From Armatimonadota bacterium (GTDB lineage: Bacteria > Armatimonadota > Chthonomonadetes > Chthonomonadales > Chthonomonadaceae): DNA of 64,000 nucleotides. Below, piece by piece: positions 17,314 to 26,324 of this stretch (position 1 is the first letter of the stretch; every line of letters starts with the position of its first letter). Below the pieces are notes generated by a model. It did no database searches and was not told the DNA's origin. It was given only the letters and a program-made list of their open reading frames with translations. Location of the stretch: positions 62,001-126,000 of the forward strand of contig JAGWMJ010000012.1 of the NCBI GenBank assembly GCA_028871815.1, in the 5' to 3' direction. A program made the position numbers and the translations under genes.

Positions 17314-19800
17314 ATGATCCACGCAAATCCATCACATCGTGCCTGGCCGGGAATCTCGGCCGGGATCGCGCTGGCGGCGCTTGTCACTTCGGTTTCCGCT
17401 GCAGCGCCTCAGACTCCGCCATCCGCAACACCGCAGCAGGCCCGTTTCTTCGAGTCGCAAATCCGGCCGGTGCTCATCGATCACTGTCTGATGTGCCACG
17501 GCGCTCAGCAGCAGCAGAGCGGATTGCGGCTCGACTCGCGTGAAGCCATTCTCAAGGGTGGGGCGCGTGGGCCTGAGATCGGCTCGGGATCGCCCGGCTC
17601 ATGCCGCCTGATCCAAGCGGTACTCTACACCGGCGCGCTCAAGATGCCTCCGGCCGGCAAGCTCAAGCCGAACGAGATTGCCGCGCTGACCGAATGGGTA
17701 CGGATGGGCGCACCCTGGCCGGCAGCGGCGCCCGCCGTCGCCAACTCGGGTGGCTTCCACATCACCGCGGCCCAGCGGGCGTTCTGGTCGTTTCAGCCGG
17801 TCGCTATGCCGGAGGTGCCCGCACTGCCAACCTCCGACGGCGCATGGCGGAAGAACCCCGTGGATCGGTTCATCCTCGCCGGCTTGGAGAGGCATCACCT
17901 GCGCCCGGCGCCGCCAGCCGACCGACGTACGCTGATTCGCCGCGTGACGTTTGATCTGATCGGCCTGCCCCCGACATCGGCGGAGACCGCGGCCTTTCTG
18001 GCCGATCGGCGCCCCGACGCCTGGCACATTCTCGTCAACCGGCTGCTCGCGTCACCGCGGTACGGGGAACGTTGGGGCCGGCACTGGCTGGACGTCGCGC
18101 GCTATGCAGATACGAAAGGCTATGTCTTTACGCAAGACCCGGTCTACCACACCGCCTGGACCTACCGCGACTACGTGATTGGCGCCTTCAATCACGACCT
18201 GCCCTGGAACCAGTTTCTGGCGCAGCAGATCGCCGCCGACCTGCTTCCAACCGCCAAAACGGACCCGGCCAGCCTGGCCGCGCTGGGTTTCCTCACGCTT
18301 GGCCGCCGTTTTCTCAACGACCCGGTGCTGATCAACGATGACCGAATCGACGCCACATGCCGGGGTATGATGGGCCTCACCGTGGAGTGTGCGCGCTGTC
18401 ACGATCACAAGTTCGATCCGATTGCTCAGGCCGACTACTACGGCCTTTACGGAGTGTTCGCCAGTTCGCGTGAACCGGCTTCGGAACCGGTTATCTCGCC
18501 TCCGGCGGTTGGCGCGGCCTGGGCAGCCTGGAAAAGCCGGTACGACGCGGCCACTGGTCAACTTAATGGCGCTCTTGGTGCGGCCGAGTCGTCGCTGCGC
18601 AAATCGAACGGCCTTCCGCCACACGCCCTCGCAGCGCTTGCGCAGACGCCGCCGCCCAACACGCTGCCTGCAGCGATCGTCCACGAGATCATCGCCGCAG
18701 TTCCACCCGATCAGCGCGGCCAGCTAGCGATGCTTGAGAGCAACCGCGCGGCTCTGAAAGCGGCTGAGCCGCCGGCGCCCGTCACTGCCATGGCGTTGGA
18801 AGATGCGCCGCAGCCATTCCAGCCCCATATCTTCTTCCACGGCAACGCCGCCAATCCCGGCCCGGCAGTGACGCGCCACTTCCCGGCCATCCTCTCGATG
18901 GTAGATAACGCGCCATATACCACCGGGAGCGGGCGTCTTCAGTTGGCTGAGGATATCGTCAGTCCGCGCAACCCACTCACCGCCCGGGTCATCGTCAACC
19001 GCGTGTGGCTCTACCACTTTGGAGCCGGTATTGTCACTACGCCGTCCGATTTCGGCGCCCGCGGCGACCCGCCAACACATCCCAAACTGCTGGACTGGCT
19101 GGCATTCAAGTTTATGCAGCCACAGGCGAGCGGCGGATGCGGCTGGTCGATCAAGGCTCTCCATCGCTTGATCCTGGGCAGCTGCGCGTACCGCATGAGC
19201 GATACGGCCTCACCGCGCGCAGCTCAGATCGACCCGCAAAACGGCCTGCTGCAGCACCAGAACCTTCAACGACTCGATCTCGAGGCGCTGCGCGACTCCC
19301 TGCTGGCCGTGTCGGGAAGGCTCGATCTCACAGCCGGCGGGCCATCGGTGGATATCACCTCGCCTGCGTACTCGTGCAGACGCACTGTGTATGGCTTTGT
19401 GGATCGGCAAAACCTGCCCGCACTTTTCCGCACATTTGATTTTGCCAGCCCGGATGCGACCAGCCCTCAGCGACGGAGCACGACCGTGCCTCAACAGGCG
19501 CTCTTTATGCTCAATAGTCCGTTTATTCAGGATGCCGCTCGGGGGGCGGCAGCGCTGGCGCGGCGCACCATTCCGCGATCCGCCGCCCACTACAACGCCC
19601 TTCGGATCCAGTGGCTCTATCAGCGCCTCTTCGCTCGTCCCGCCGGCGCTGAGGAAGTTGCGATGGGCAGGCGGTTCCTGAACGCGCCGCCCGAGGCACC
19701 GCCTCCGGCCTCCGTCGCGCCAGGCGGTACGCAGATGGATGCGCTGTCGCGCTATGTTCAGGCGCTGCTCATGACGGATGAGTTCGCCTTCGTCGATTAG
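17314..19800 (+). CDS. PSCyt1-DUF1549-DUF1553 (PSD1) cytochrome-like exported protein
   Basis: This protein of about 828 residues has the domain order common in planctomycetes, verrucomicrobia and armatimonads. A signal peptide comes first (hydrophobic ISAGIALAALVTSVSAAA). PSCyt1 follows with one c-type haem site (CLMCHG). DUF1549 (PSCyt2) starts around VDRFILAGLERHHL, with RYGERWGRHWLDVARYAD and a second CxxCH site, CARCHDHKFDP. The C-terminal DUF1553 contains NPLTARVIVNRVWLYHFG and PQQALFMLN. The family is thought to work in carbohydrate or polymer degradation at the cell envelope, usually with a DUF1501 partner; no DUF1501 gene is adjacent here. It is somewhat shorter than many members, mainly in the central part. 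The ATG at 17314 puts the signal peptide at the N-terminus, but a longer frame begins at 17230. Confidence 0.85.
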   Translation: MIHANPSHRAWPGISAGIALAALVTSVSAAAPQTPPSATPQQARFFESQIRPVLIDHCLMCHGAQQQQSGLRLDSREAILKGGARGPEIGSGSPGSCRLIQAVLYTGALKMPPAGKLKPNEIAALTEWVRMGAPWPAAAPAVANSGGFHITAAQRAFWSFQPVAMPEVPALPTSDGAWRKNPVDRFILAGLERHHLRPAPPADRRTLIRRVTFDLIGLPPTSAETAAFLADRRPDAWHILVNRLLASPRYGERWGRHWLDVARYADTKGYVFTQDPVYHTAWTYRDYVIGAFNHDLPWNQFLAQQIAADLLPTAKTDPASLAALGFLTLGRRFLNDPVLINDDRIDATCRGMMGLTVECARCHDHKFDPIAQADYYGLYGVFASSREPASEPVISPPAVGAAWAAWKSRYDAATGQLNGALGAAESSLRKSNGLPPHALAALAQTPPPNTLPAAIVHEIIAAVPPDQRGQLAMLESNRAALKAAEPPAPVTAMALEDAPQPFQPHIFFHGNAANPGPAVTRHFPAILSMVDNAPYTTGSGRLQLAEDIVSPRNPLTARVIVNRVWLYHFGAGIVTTPSDFGARGDPPTHPKLLDWLAFKFMQPQASGGCGWSIKALHRLILGSCAYRMSDTASPRAAQIDPQNGLLQHQNLQRLDLEALRDSLLAVSGRLDLTAGGPSVDITSPAYSCRRTVYGFVDRQNLPALFRTFDFASPDATSPQRRSTTVPQQALFMLNSPFIQDAARGAAALARRTIPRSAAHYNALRIQWLYQRLFARPAGAEEVAMGRRFLNAPPEAPPPASVAPGGTQMDALSRYVQALLMTDEFAFVD

Positions 19801-19812
19801 GCCTACGCGCAA

Positions 19813-19850
19813 CGATGGCGCCCGGCTCGCCGGTGAGCCGCGCGCCATCG
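19813..19850. terminator. Strong hairpin between convergent genes
   Basis: A perfect 9-bp stem, CGATGGCGC (19813-19821) and GCGCCATCG (19842-19850), encloses a second stem GGCTC/GAGCC. It sits between the stop of the PSCyt1/DUF1553 gene and the stop of the convergent cold-shock gene, so it can serve both. There is no T-run. Confidence 0.55.
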
Positions 19851-19879
19851 CCGCGTGGAAGTTGGCTGGTGAGTGCGTG

Positions 19880-20089
19880 TCAGGCCGGTGACTGTACGTT
19901 GGCCGCCTGGCGCCCCTTTGGCGTATCCAGTGACTCGTACATCACCATCTGTCCCTCCTTGAGCGATTTGAAGCCGTCCATATTGATGGACGAGTAGTGC
20001 ACAAACACATCGACGCCGTCGTCAGCTTCGATGAAGCCGTAGCCCTTGGCGTCATTGAACCACTTTACTTTGCCCGTCGCCATATTCAC
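19880..20089 (-). CDS. Cold-shock domain protein (CspA family)
   Basis: This 69-residue protein is a single OB-fold cold-shock domain that binds single-stranded RNA or DNA and acts as an RNA chaperone. RNP1 (KGYGFIE) and RNP2 (VFVHYS) are both intact, and the start [10 protein letters not shown] is typical. GTG at 20089 is taken as the start because AAGGAG lies eight bases upstream; the internal ATG two codons later (20083) would be about 14 bases away. It is a monocistronic gene, with a hairpin after the stop. Regulation by cold or growth phase is known for the family but is not visible here. Confidence 0.93.
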   Translation of the reverse strand: MNMATGKVKWFNDAKGYGFIEADDGVDVFVHYSSINMDGFKSLKEGQMVMYESLDTPKGRQAANVQSPA

Positions 20090-20387
20090 AGCGGGTACTC
20101 CTTCGTCATCTCCCGGGGGAGCCGGGATCCGGCGCTGATTGCAGCACAGCGCTCGATGCGATTTTCCCTGCCGGCAGCTTGATCAGGGGTTTTGCAGAGC
20201 TCGATTTGCCTGCCGGCTCCGTTACACACAACGGCCGGCGCAAAGCGCGCCGGGCCGTTCTGATGGTGAACGTTGAAGAGTAAGGGTTCGCCGTCTGCGG
20301 GCGATTCCCTCCTTCGTTTGTGAGAGCTCAGCCGAAGGCTGGCTGCGCGGCCGAAACAATCTGCGCCGCGCAGCGCGTAGATGAGAG
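20090..20387. other. Divergent intergenic region csp / IscA-like
   Basis: This 300-base region carries the upstream sequences of the cold-shock gene (minus) and the IscA-like gene (plus). GC-rich inverted sequence occurs around 20206-20257. No gene is supported. Confidence 0.45.
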
Positions 20388-20393
20388 TATAAT
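20388..20393 (+). promoter_or_regulatory. Candidate -10 element TATAAT
   Basis: A perfect TATAAT lies 80 bases before the IscA-like start codon. The sequence 17-18 bases upstream is GC-rich and does not resemble TTGACA, so the promoter is either weak or activator-dependent. Confidence 0.4.
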
Positions 20394-20472
20394 AGGGCAT
20401 CGATCCGGCACTATCGGCAGCGCGAGCGATTCGCGAGGCCGGCGAGACGTTGGCACAGGAGCAAAATCCGCT

Positions 20473-20880
20473 ATGGCTACATTGGAAGTATCGCCCACAA
20501 CCGGCATTACGCTCACCGAGCGCGCTGCGCAGGAGATTTCCGAGCTCCTGAAACAGCAGAACAAGACGGATGCCGCATTGCGTGTGTTCGTTTCAGGCGG
20601 CGGCTGCTCCGGATTGAACTACGGCATGGCGATCGACGACGCGGTTGACGAAAGCGATTTTGTCTATACCTGTCACGGTGTGAAGGTGGTGGTGGACGCA
20701 CTTAGCCTCAACTATGTGAACGGCTCCTCCGTGGACTACGTGGAGGATGACATGGGTGGCGGGTTCAAGATTGATAATCCGAACGCGGTGAAGTCCTGTG
20801 GGTGTGGCAGTTCGTTTGCCACCGAAGAGGAGCAGGATGGCGGCGGCGGGGGCTGTGGTTCCGGCTGCGGCTGCCACTGA
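20473..20880 (+). CDS. IscA/HesB-type iron-sulfur carrier with Cys-rich tail
   Basis: This 135-residue A-type Fe-S carrier (HesB/IscA/ErpA family) receives and delivers iron-sulfur clusters. The three conserved cysteines are present: C45 in SGGGCSG, and C109 and C111 in KSCGCGSSF. After this point, where the family usually ends, there is a 20-residue extension (EEEQ, then glycines) carrying C128, C132, C134 and a final His. The extra residues could bind metal. The ATG at 20473 follows CAGGAGC about 10 bases upstream; the longer open frame upstream is not coding. A good hairpin follows the stop. It is monocistronic. Confidence 0.9.
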   Translation: MATLEVSPTTGITLTERAAQEISELLKQQNKTDAALRVFVSGGGCSGLNYGMAIDDAVDESDFVYTCHGVKVVVDALSLNYVNGSSVDYVEDDMGGGFKIDNPNAVKSCGCGSSFATEEEQDGGGGGCGSGCGCH

Positions 20881-20912
20881 CGGTATACCGCGCGAGCTGT
20901 GGAGTTGGCACC

Positions 20913-20934
20913 GGGCCGGCCTCCGCGCCGGCCC
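20913..20934 (+). terminator. Rho-independent-like terminator after IscA-like gene
   Basis: A perfect 8-bp GC stem, GGGCCGGC (20913-20920) and GCCGGCCC (20927-20934), with a 6-base loop, is followed by TTGTCGTT. It lies 33 bases after the stop. Confidence 0.6.
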
Positions 20935-21060
20935 TTGTCGTTCCGCGCTCATCGCCCTGGCAGACGGCTTGCGGCGAGGAAGATGTTGACGCGGCCCCCG
21001 CATTCGTCTCGAACCAGCCTTGGGTACAATCTAGCCGTGGCCGGGAGGCGCTGAGCAGAT

Positions 21061-21891
21061 ATGTTTGAGGTCACCGAAACCGCCGGTGCTGTTGCCATCA
21101 CATCGTCCGGGCAAGAGGTCGCCCTCTACGTCTACAACGCCCCGGGCCACCAGCCGGCGCTCACGCGGTTGTACGCGGCCAATGGCGCGCAACTGCTGGC
21201 GAACGGCCCACTCGATTCGCCGCACCATCATGGTGTTTGGGCCGGCCATGGCAGCGTGGATGGCGTCGATTTTTGGCACAACAGGCACAACAGCGGCCGC
21301 ATTGTGCATCGGCGATTCGAATCGGTGCATGGAGGCGAGCAGTCGGCATCCATCACTCAGGTCTGTGATTGGGTGCAGCCCAACGGCGTGCCACTGCTGA
21401 CCGACACCCGGACGATAGTCGTTTCGCAGGGTGCCGGCGATGCACACTGTGTCGATTTTGAAATACTGCTTCGCGCGGCTGGCGCTGCTACCGTGACCCT
21501 TGCTCCGGTGCGGGAGTTCGGCATGCCGGCCCTGCGTGTGGCGCGAGAGCTTGCGCCTCGGGGCGGCGGAGCCATGCAGAGTGCCGATGGCGCAACCACC
21601 GAGAAGGCGATGCTTGGCAAGCGGTCCCGCTGGGTACACTTCAGCGGCAAGGTGGGCCGACACTCCGCCGGTATCGCCATCATGGAGGATCCCCGCAACA
21701 ACGACCACCCCACCGCCTGGTATGTGCGCGATTACGGCCTGGCCGCCGGAAATGGGCCGCTGTTTGCCGACGAGCCGCTTACCGTGGCGCCGCGACGTCC
21801 GCTGCGTTTCCGATACCGGATTTGGGCGCATAACGGCTTGCATGAGGAAGTTAGCGCGGCGTGGGACCGCTTTGCCGCCGCTCCGGTTTAG
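21061..21891 (+). CDS. DUF6807 (PmoA-like) family protein
   Basis: This 276-residue protein matches the DUF6807 family, often annotated as methane oxygenase PmoA although unrelated to that enzyme in function. The hallmark histidine-rich motif near residue 55 (LDSPHHHGVWAGHGSVDG) is present, as are the C-terminal KVGRHSAGIAIMEDPRN and WYVRDYGL segments. The family is beta-rich, occurs in sugar-catabolic clusters of soil and plant-associated bacteria, and is suspected to act on glycosides; no biochemical role can be read from the sequence. There is no signal peptide. The start at ATG 21061 has a GGGAGG about 12 bases upstream, rather far. It lies on the same strand as DUF1054 and the FGGY kinase. 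Confidence 0.75.
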   Translation: MFEVTETAGAVAITSSGQEVALYVYNAPGHQPALTRLYAANGAQLLANGPLDSPHHHGVWAGHGSVDGVDFWHNRHNSGRIVHRRFESVHGGEQSASITQVCDWVQPNGVPLLTDTRTIVVSQGAGDAHCVDFEILLRAAGAATVTLAPVREFGMPALRVARELAPRGGGAMQSADGATTEKAMLGKRSRWVHFSGKVGRHSAGIAIMEDPRNNDHPTAWYVRDYGLAAGNGPLFADEPLTVAPRRPLRFRYRIWAHNGLHEEVSAAWDRFAAAPV

Positions 21892-21962
21892 ATTCATCTG
21901 CTTGCGCTCGATGTTGCTCGCCGCCGTTCTAACACCGGCCGGGCATGATTCAAGAGGCTGCT

Positions 21963-22679
21963 ATGTCTCCCGCCGAACCTGCCGCAACGGGGAACTTGAG
22001 TTCGGGCCGGCTCTTTGAGCCGGAGCAGTTCCACGTGTTCGCTGTGGAGGGATTCACGCGGCGTATGCCGCTCGTGCGTACGCGCATCACGCCCGTGCTG
22101 GCAGGGCTTGCCGAACCGCTCTGCGAGCCGCTCGCGGCAGTCGTAGAGGAGCCGCTCTTCCCGCATGTGGCTCGCCACATGCGCCGCACCGTCAACCCAC
22201 CGGAAGCCACCTGGGTCGCCTTTGGCCGATCACCACGCGCATACAAACCCTGGATTCACATTCGGGTCGGCATGGCGCTGGAAGGCGTCCGCGTTTCGGT
22301 GTTCGTCGAAGATGATGCGGAAGACAAGCCACGCTTCGCGGCCAACCTGCGCCGCAACGCCGCGCCTCTGGCTAGGTGGTTCCGAGAGCGCCACGAGGTG
22401 CTGGCGTTCGACTTCGCGACGGCGAACGGATTCAGCACGGCTGCTGCACTCGGCGCCGCCGGGCTGCGGCGGTTTGCCGATCGTCTGCTTCGGGTGAAGG
22501 CTCAGCACGCCTCGTTTGGAGTTGTGCTCTCGCCGGAGCGGGCATGTGCCCTGGACACCGGCACCTTTATCGCAACAGTGTGTGACACTTGTCAAACGCT
22601 GCTGCCGCTCTACCGGTGCGGCGCCGCCGACTCCTACCGTTTCAGCGCCCAATCCGGCGGCTCGTCAGATCCGGACTAG
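21963..22679 (+). CDS. DUF1054 (YktB/UPF0637) family protein
   Basis: This 238-residue cytoplasmic protein of the DUF1054 family is best known from Bacillus YktB, which has a solved structure but no known function. Recognisable family segments are FEPEQFHVFAVEGFTRRM, then HVARHMRRTVNPPEATWVAF and PWIHIRVGMALEGV. The ATG at 21963 is preferred because AAGAGG ends five bases before it; an ATG six codons upstream has no such site. The stop lies nine bases before the FGGY kinase start, so the two genes are probably co-transcribed, although no functional link is known. Confidence 0.8.
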   Translation: MSPAEPAATGNLSSGRLFEPEQFHVFAVEGFTRRMPLVRTRITPVLAGLAEPLCEPLAAVVEEPLFPHVARHMRRTVNPPEATWVAFGRSPRAYKPWIHIRVGMALEGVRVSVFVEDDAEDKPRFAANLRRNAAPLARWFRERHEVLAFDFATANGFSTAAALGAAGLRRFADRLLRVKAQHASFGVVLSPERACALDTGTFIATVCDTCQTLLPLYRCGAADSYRFSAQSGGSSDPD

Positions 22680-22688
22680 CGAGGCAAA

Positions 22689-24152
22689 ATGGCAGCAAAG
22701 GCTCTACCGCACCTCCTCAGTATCGATGTGGGAACCTCGTCGGTGCGTGCCTGCCGCTGGACGCAGAAGCTCGGTCGCGTGCGAGGCGGCTGGCATCAGG
22801 TGCCGGTGCGGCTGGAGGTCGGCGCCGACGGTCGGGCGGAACTGGAGCCGGAAGGGCTCTGGACAGCGCTCGGTCAGTGCCTGGATGCCGTGGCCGGCAG
22901 CGGCGCGCCGATCGGAGCTGTGTCGCTGGTGACCTATTGGCACGGACTGTTGGGAGTAGGCGCCGATCTGGCTCCGGTGACGCGTATCACCACCTGGGCC
23001 GACTCGCGGGCCGCCGGCGCACTGGGTTCAGCCAACAGTGAACAGGCGCAGGAGTGGCTGCAGGAGACGGGCTGCAGGCCGCACTTTTCCTATCCTGCCT
23101 GCCGGCTCGCCTGGCTCAGGAAGTCGGATCCCGGTGCATGGCGTAAGGCGAACTGGTGGCTGGCTCCCGCAGATTTCCTGCTTCTCCGCCTTCTGGGACT
23201 TCAGCTGCCACAGACCAGCCTCTCCATCGCCTCGGCAACAGGCCTGCTCAGCCGAAAGTCGCTCAACTGGTCGAGTCTGGTGCTGGATGACCTGCAGTTG
23301 AAGCCGGACCGTCTGCCGGCGCTGCACGATCTGGATGCCCATCTACCCGCACTTTCATCCGCGCTTGCAAAGCGATGGCCGGCGCTCGGTGGCGCGGAGT
23401 GGCTGCCCGCACTAGGTGACGGGGCGGCCGGCAACGTCGGCAGCGGCTGCACATCATCAGCGACCGCAGCCATCAACATCGGCACCTCCTCCGCAGTGCG
23501 ACGGATCGACACGCAGACCGGAAGTGAGATACCGTCGGGATGCTGGGAGTACCGGCTGGATGCGCAGCATCGCGTACTTGGCCAGGCATTCAGCGATGGA
23601 GGAGTAACACTGCGCTGGCTGATGAACCGGTTGCGCCTACCTGCCGACCGCAAGCTCAACGCTTCCATCGCGGCAGTCTATCCGCAGAGCGAGGTGGTCT
23701 GGCTGCCGTTCCTGGCCGGAGAGCGGAGCCCGGGTTGGAGCCCGGCGCGGTGCGCGAGCGCTTCCGGTATCCGCCTGGCAACCTTGGCCACGGATATTGC
23801 CTGTTCAGCGATGGAAGGTATTGCTATTCTGTTGGCTGACGGCGTGGATGCCGTTGAAGGGCTGGGCAAGGGCGAGGTCGTGATCTCCGGCGGCGCGGTG
23901 CGGGCGATGCCGGTTTGGGCGCACATGGTGGCCGACATAATCCAGCGTCCGGTGAAGCGGCTGCGAGAGTCGGAAGCCACCAGCCGGGGCGGCGCCGTTC
24001 TGGCGGCGCTGCGACTGGGCGCGTTCGCCGGCCTCGAGTCTGCGCCAGTGCCGGCGGCCGATGAAGTGCTGCCAAATCGGGGCAACGCCGTCGCCTGCGC
24101 AGAACTGCGCAAGCGGTTTCACGAGCAGTACGAAATGACTTCAGCCGGCTGA
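22689..24152 (+). CDS. FGGY-family carbohydrate kinase (gluconokinase/xylulokinase type)
   Basis: This 487-residue kinase has two actin-like ATPase domains. The phosphate-1 motif LSIDVGTSSVRA opens the protein. A WADSRA segment marks the sugar-binding region and is typical of gluconate/xylulose kinases. INIGTSSAVR and FLAGERSPGWS form the second half, and the adenosine motif VISGGAVRAMPVWAHMVAD is intact. It should phosphorylate a sugar or sugar acid at the expense of ATP; the substrate (gluconate, xylulose or another) is not decidable here. The start has GAGG four bases upstream, and the gene directly follows the DUF1054 gene. With RpiA and the isomerases in the window it fits feeding of pentose phosphates. 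Confidence 0.85.
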   Translation: MAAKALPHLLSIDVGTSSVRACRWTQKLGRVRGGWHQVPVRLEVGADGRAELEPEGLWTALGQCLDAVAGSGAPIGAVSLVTYWHGLLGVGADLAPVTRITTWADSRAAGALGSANSEQAQEWLQETGCRPHFSYPACRLAWLRKSDPGAWRKANWWLAPADFLLLRLLGLQLPQTSLSIASATGLLSRKSLNWSSLVLDDLQLKPDRLPALHDLDAHLPALSSALAKRWPALGGAEWLPALGDGAAGNVGSGCTSSATAAINIGTSSAVRRIDTQTGSEIPSGCWEYRLDAQHRVLGQAFSDGGVTLRWLMNRLRLPADRKLNASIAAVYPQSEVVWLPFLAGERSPGWSPARCASASGIRLATLATDIACSAMEGIAILLADGVDAVEGLGKGEVVISGGAVRAMPVWAHMVADIIQRPVKRLRESEATSRGGAVLAALRLGAFAGLESAPVPAADEVLPNRGNAVACAELRKRFHEQYEMTSAG

Positions 24153-24218
24153 GCGGCCGGAAAGCGCGCTTCGTTGCACATTATGTGTCTCGCGTTTGGG
24201 GGTAACGCCGCGTCAGGC

Positions 24219-24307
24219 CATTTGTCCCATTGGTCCCACAGCGCAAACTTCTGGGTCGCGAGCCGCTTCCGCCCGCGCCGCCTCCCGCGCCAGAAATGGG
24301 ACAAATG
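24219..24307. repeat. 13-bp perfect inverted repeat
   Basis: CATTTGTCCCATT (24219-24231) is repeated as its exact complement at 24295-24307, with 63 bases between. Shorter GGTCCCA/TGGGAC echoes lie beside both arms. It sits in the 360-base gap between the FGGY kinase and the convergent phosphodiesterase gene, where no gene is seen. It could be an mRNA stem, an operator pair or a remnant of a small mobile element. Confidence 0.5.
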
Positions 24308-24511
24308 CGACGTATGCCGTTTATGGGACGCATTGCCACCCGCAGATCACGTCGCGTCCGCAACAGACGCCTCACGGCCGGCGGGGTCGGAACCGGACTT
24401 CGAGGTGGCGCAGCAGCCGGAACCCGGCCGCAGCACCAGCCGGATGCGGAGACAGCGCCGAAGGCATCCAGGCCGGGAAGCGGGAGACGAAGCGATCGCG
24501 CGCACTGCTCC

Positions 24512-25330
24512 TTAGCTCGCCGATGCGACCGGAATGAACGCCTCCTCAATGATCCGGCCATCCCACTGCGGGGCTGCAGCAATGTTCAGGCAGTGCGCAA
24601 GCGTCGGACAGGTATCAAAACCGCGCACCGGGGTCAACAGCTCCAGTCCCTGCTGCACGCGTGGCCCGGCTAGTACCCACGGAATGCGCATGTCGTCATC
24701 ACAATCGGTTCCGTGCGTCCGGCCGTGGCCGCCGTGGTCGCTCGTCACCAGCACCGTCACGTCCCGGCCCATGCGGCGGGCGGCATCGAGGACATGGGCG
24801 ATGCACCGGTCCACATTGTGGATCATGGCGATATAACCGGGCGTCATCCACCCGTGCTCGTGCCCCGCACTGTCGGTGGCGCCGAAATAGGTAAACAGCA
24901 AGTCGAACGGCTCAGCGGCAAGGTGCTCGGATACGGCGTATGCCACCGCCCAATCGTGCTCTGCCGTTTCGCATGCGCTGCGAGCGTACGATACGTGCAC
25001 GCTTCCGGGCTCGGCCAAATCTCGCAATTCGGGCCAGTTATAGAAAGCCCCCACACGCAGGCCGGATCGCGCCGCAACATCCATGAGGCTGGGTACGGGA
25101 CGCGCCAGCGGGGCAAAGGTATTGGTGGTAATGCCATGGCGGGGTACATCTACGCCACGGAGCATCGAGGTGTGGCATGGCAGCGTTACCGACGGCATCA
25201 CAGTTCTTGCCATCAGCGTGCTGGCGCCACGCGCGCGCAGCCCATCAATGGTCGGCGTGTCGGCCGCCGCCAACCCGGCAGATGACATCCCGTCCACAGA
25301 AATCAGCATCGTCAGCGAACTGCTCGCCAT
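24512..25330 (-). CDS. Type I phosphodiesterase/nucleotide pyrophosphatase-like protein
   Basis: This protein of about 272 residues belongs to the alkaline phosphatase superfamily (type I phosphodiesterase branch). Metal ligands are visible in the N-terminal ISVDGM, in ATDSAGHEHGW, in TSDHGGHGRTHG and in a late His. The nucleophile is the Thr of SVTLPCHTSM. Members hydrolyse phosphodiester, pyrophosphate or phosphonate bonds with two zinc ions. No signal peptide is seen, which is unusual for the group and suggests cytoplasmic action. ATG 25330 is used; TTG two codons upstream is also possible. It is divergent from the sugar-isomerase gene, with about 110 bases between the start codons. Confidence 0.8.
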   Translation of the reverse strand: MASSSLTMLISVDGMSSAGLAAADTPTIDGLRARGASTLMARTVMPSVTLPCHTSMLRGVDVPRHGITTNTFAPLARPVPSLMDVAARSGLRVGAFYNWPELRDLAEPGSVHVSYARSACETAEHDWAVAYAVSEHLAAEPFDLLFTYFGATDSAGHEHGWMTPGYIAMIHNVDRCIAHVLDAARRMGRDVTVLVTSDHGGHGRTHGTDCDDDMRIPWVLAGPRVQQGLELLTPVRGFDTCPTLAHCLNIAAAPQWDGRIIEEAFIPVASAS

Positions 25331-25439
25331 ACTCAAGGTACTCTTTTCAAAAGCGGCTCATGGTGCGCCGTCCCGGTGGAAGTTGTTTGCCGGGCCGGTG
25401 TTTACCTGCACCGCCGCCGCGGGCCGAAGGTTCTGAATC

Positions 25440-26324
25440 ATGAAGATGGCGGCATTTCCAAAATGCTATATGGATGAACTGTGCGTCGATCACACCATGT
25501 CGGTTTTTGACTGGATCGCGCTCGCCGAACGCGAGCTGAAATCGACCGGCGTTTCGGGGCTCGAGATGTACGGCGGCTACTTTGCGGATACATCCACGGC
25601 CGGAATTCGCGCGGTCCGGCAGGCAGCCGATAGTGCCGGCTTTGCCATTCCGATGCTCTGCGTCTCGCCCGATTTCACGCATCCGGAGATAGCAGAGCGG
25701 CGCCGGCAGATTGAATCTCAACGCGCCTGGATCGATGTCGCCGCGGCGCTGGGCTGTTCCACCTGCCGCGTGCTGTCCGGCCAGCGGCGGCCCGAGGTCA
25801 CCCGTGATCAGGGCGTGAACTGGACCGTGGAGTGCATCGAGGCGCTGCTTCCACACGCAGCAGGCTGCGGGGTGACGCTCGCCATGGAGAACCACTTCAA
25901 GGATAACTACTGGCAGTACCCGGAGTTTGCTCAGCGGATGGATATCTTCTGCGAAATCGTGAACCGGATTGAAAGCACGGCGTTTGGGGTCAACTTCGAT
26001 CCCTCCAACACGCTGCTGGTGAATGAAGACCCGCTGGAACTGCTTCGCCGGGTGGCGCCACGCGTTGTCTCCATGCATGCCTCCGATCGCCGTCCAAAGC
26101 CGGGCGCCACTGCAGGCGCGATGGAGATCACGGACTACTCGCAATTGATCCATGGCGAGATCGGCACCGGGTTGATCGATTTTGACGCGATATTCGCCAT
26201 CCTCGCGGATGTCCGGTTCGACGGGTGGGTCTCCATTGAGGATGGCGTGACGGGCATTGAGGAGCTGAAGCGCTCTGCAATCTTCCTGGCGGGCAAACTG
26301 GACCGCTGGTTTCCGGCGGCATGA
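25440..26324 (+). CDS. Xylose isomerase-like TIM-barrel (sugar phosphate isomerase/epimerase)
   Basis: This 294-residue protein has the AP-endonuclease-2/xylose-isomerase TIM-barrel fold. Candidate metal ligands occur in LAMENH (Glu at the end of a strand), GVNFDPSN, SMHASD and WVSIEDG. The family includes inosose dehydratases, hydroxypyruvate isomerase-like enzymes and sugar epimerases; the substrate is not decidable. AAGG lies about 9 bases before the ATG. Its stop overlaps the next start as ATGA (26321-26324), so it leads a three-gene coupled run with the nuclease pair. This is surprising because no functional link between a sugar isomerase and SbcCD-like proteins is known. Confidence 0.85.
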   Translation: MKMAAFPKCYMDELCVDHTMSVFDWIALAERELKSTGVSGLEMYGGYFADTSTAGIRAVRQAADSAGFAIPMLCVSPDFTHPEIAERRRQIESQRAWIDVAAALGCSTCRVLSGQRRPEVTRDQGVNWTVECIEALLPHAAGCGVTLAMENHFKDNYWQYPEFAQRMDIFCEIVNRIESTAFGVNFDPSNTLLVNEDPLELLRRVAPRVVSMHASDRRPKPGATAGAMEITDYSQLIHGEIGTGLIDFDAIFAILADVRFDGWVSIEDGVTGIEELKRSAIFLAGKLDRWFPAA

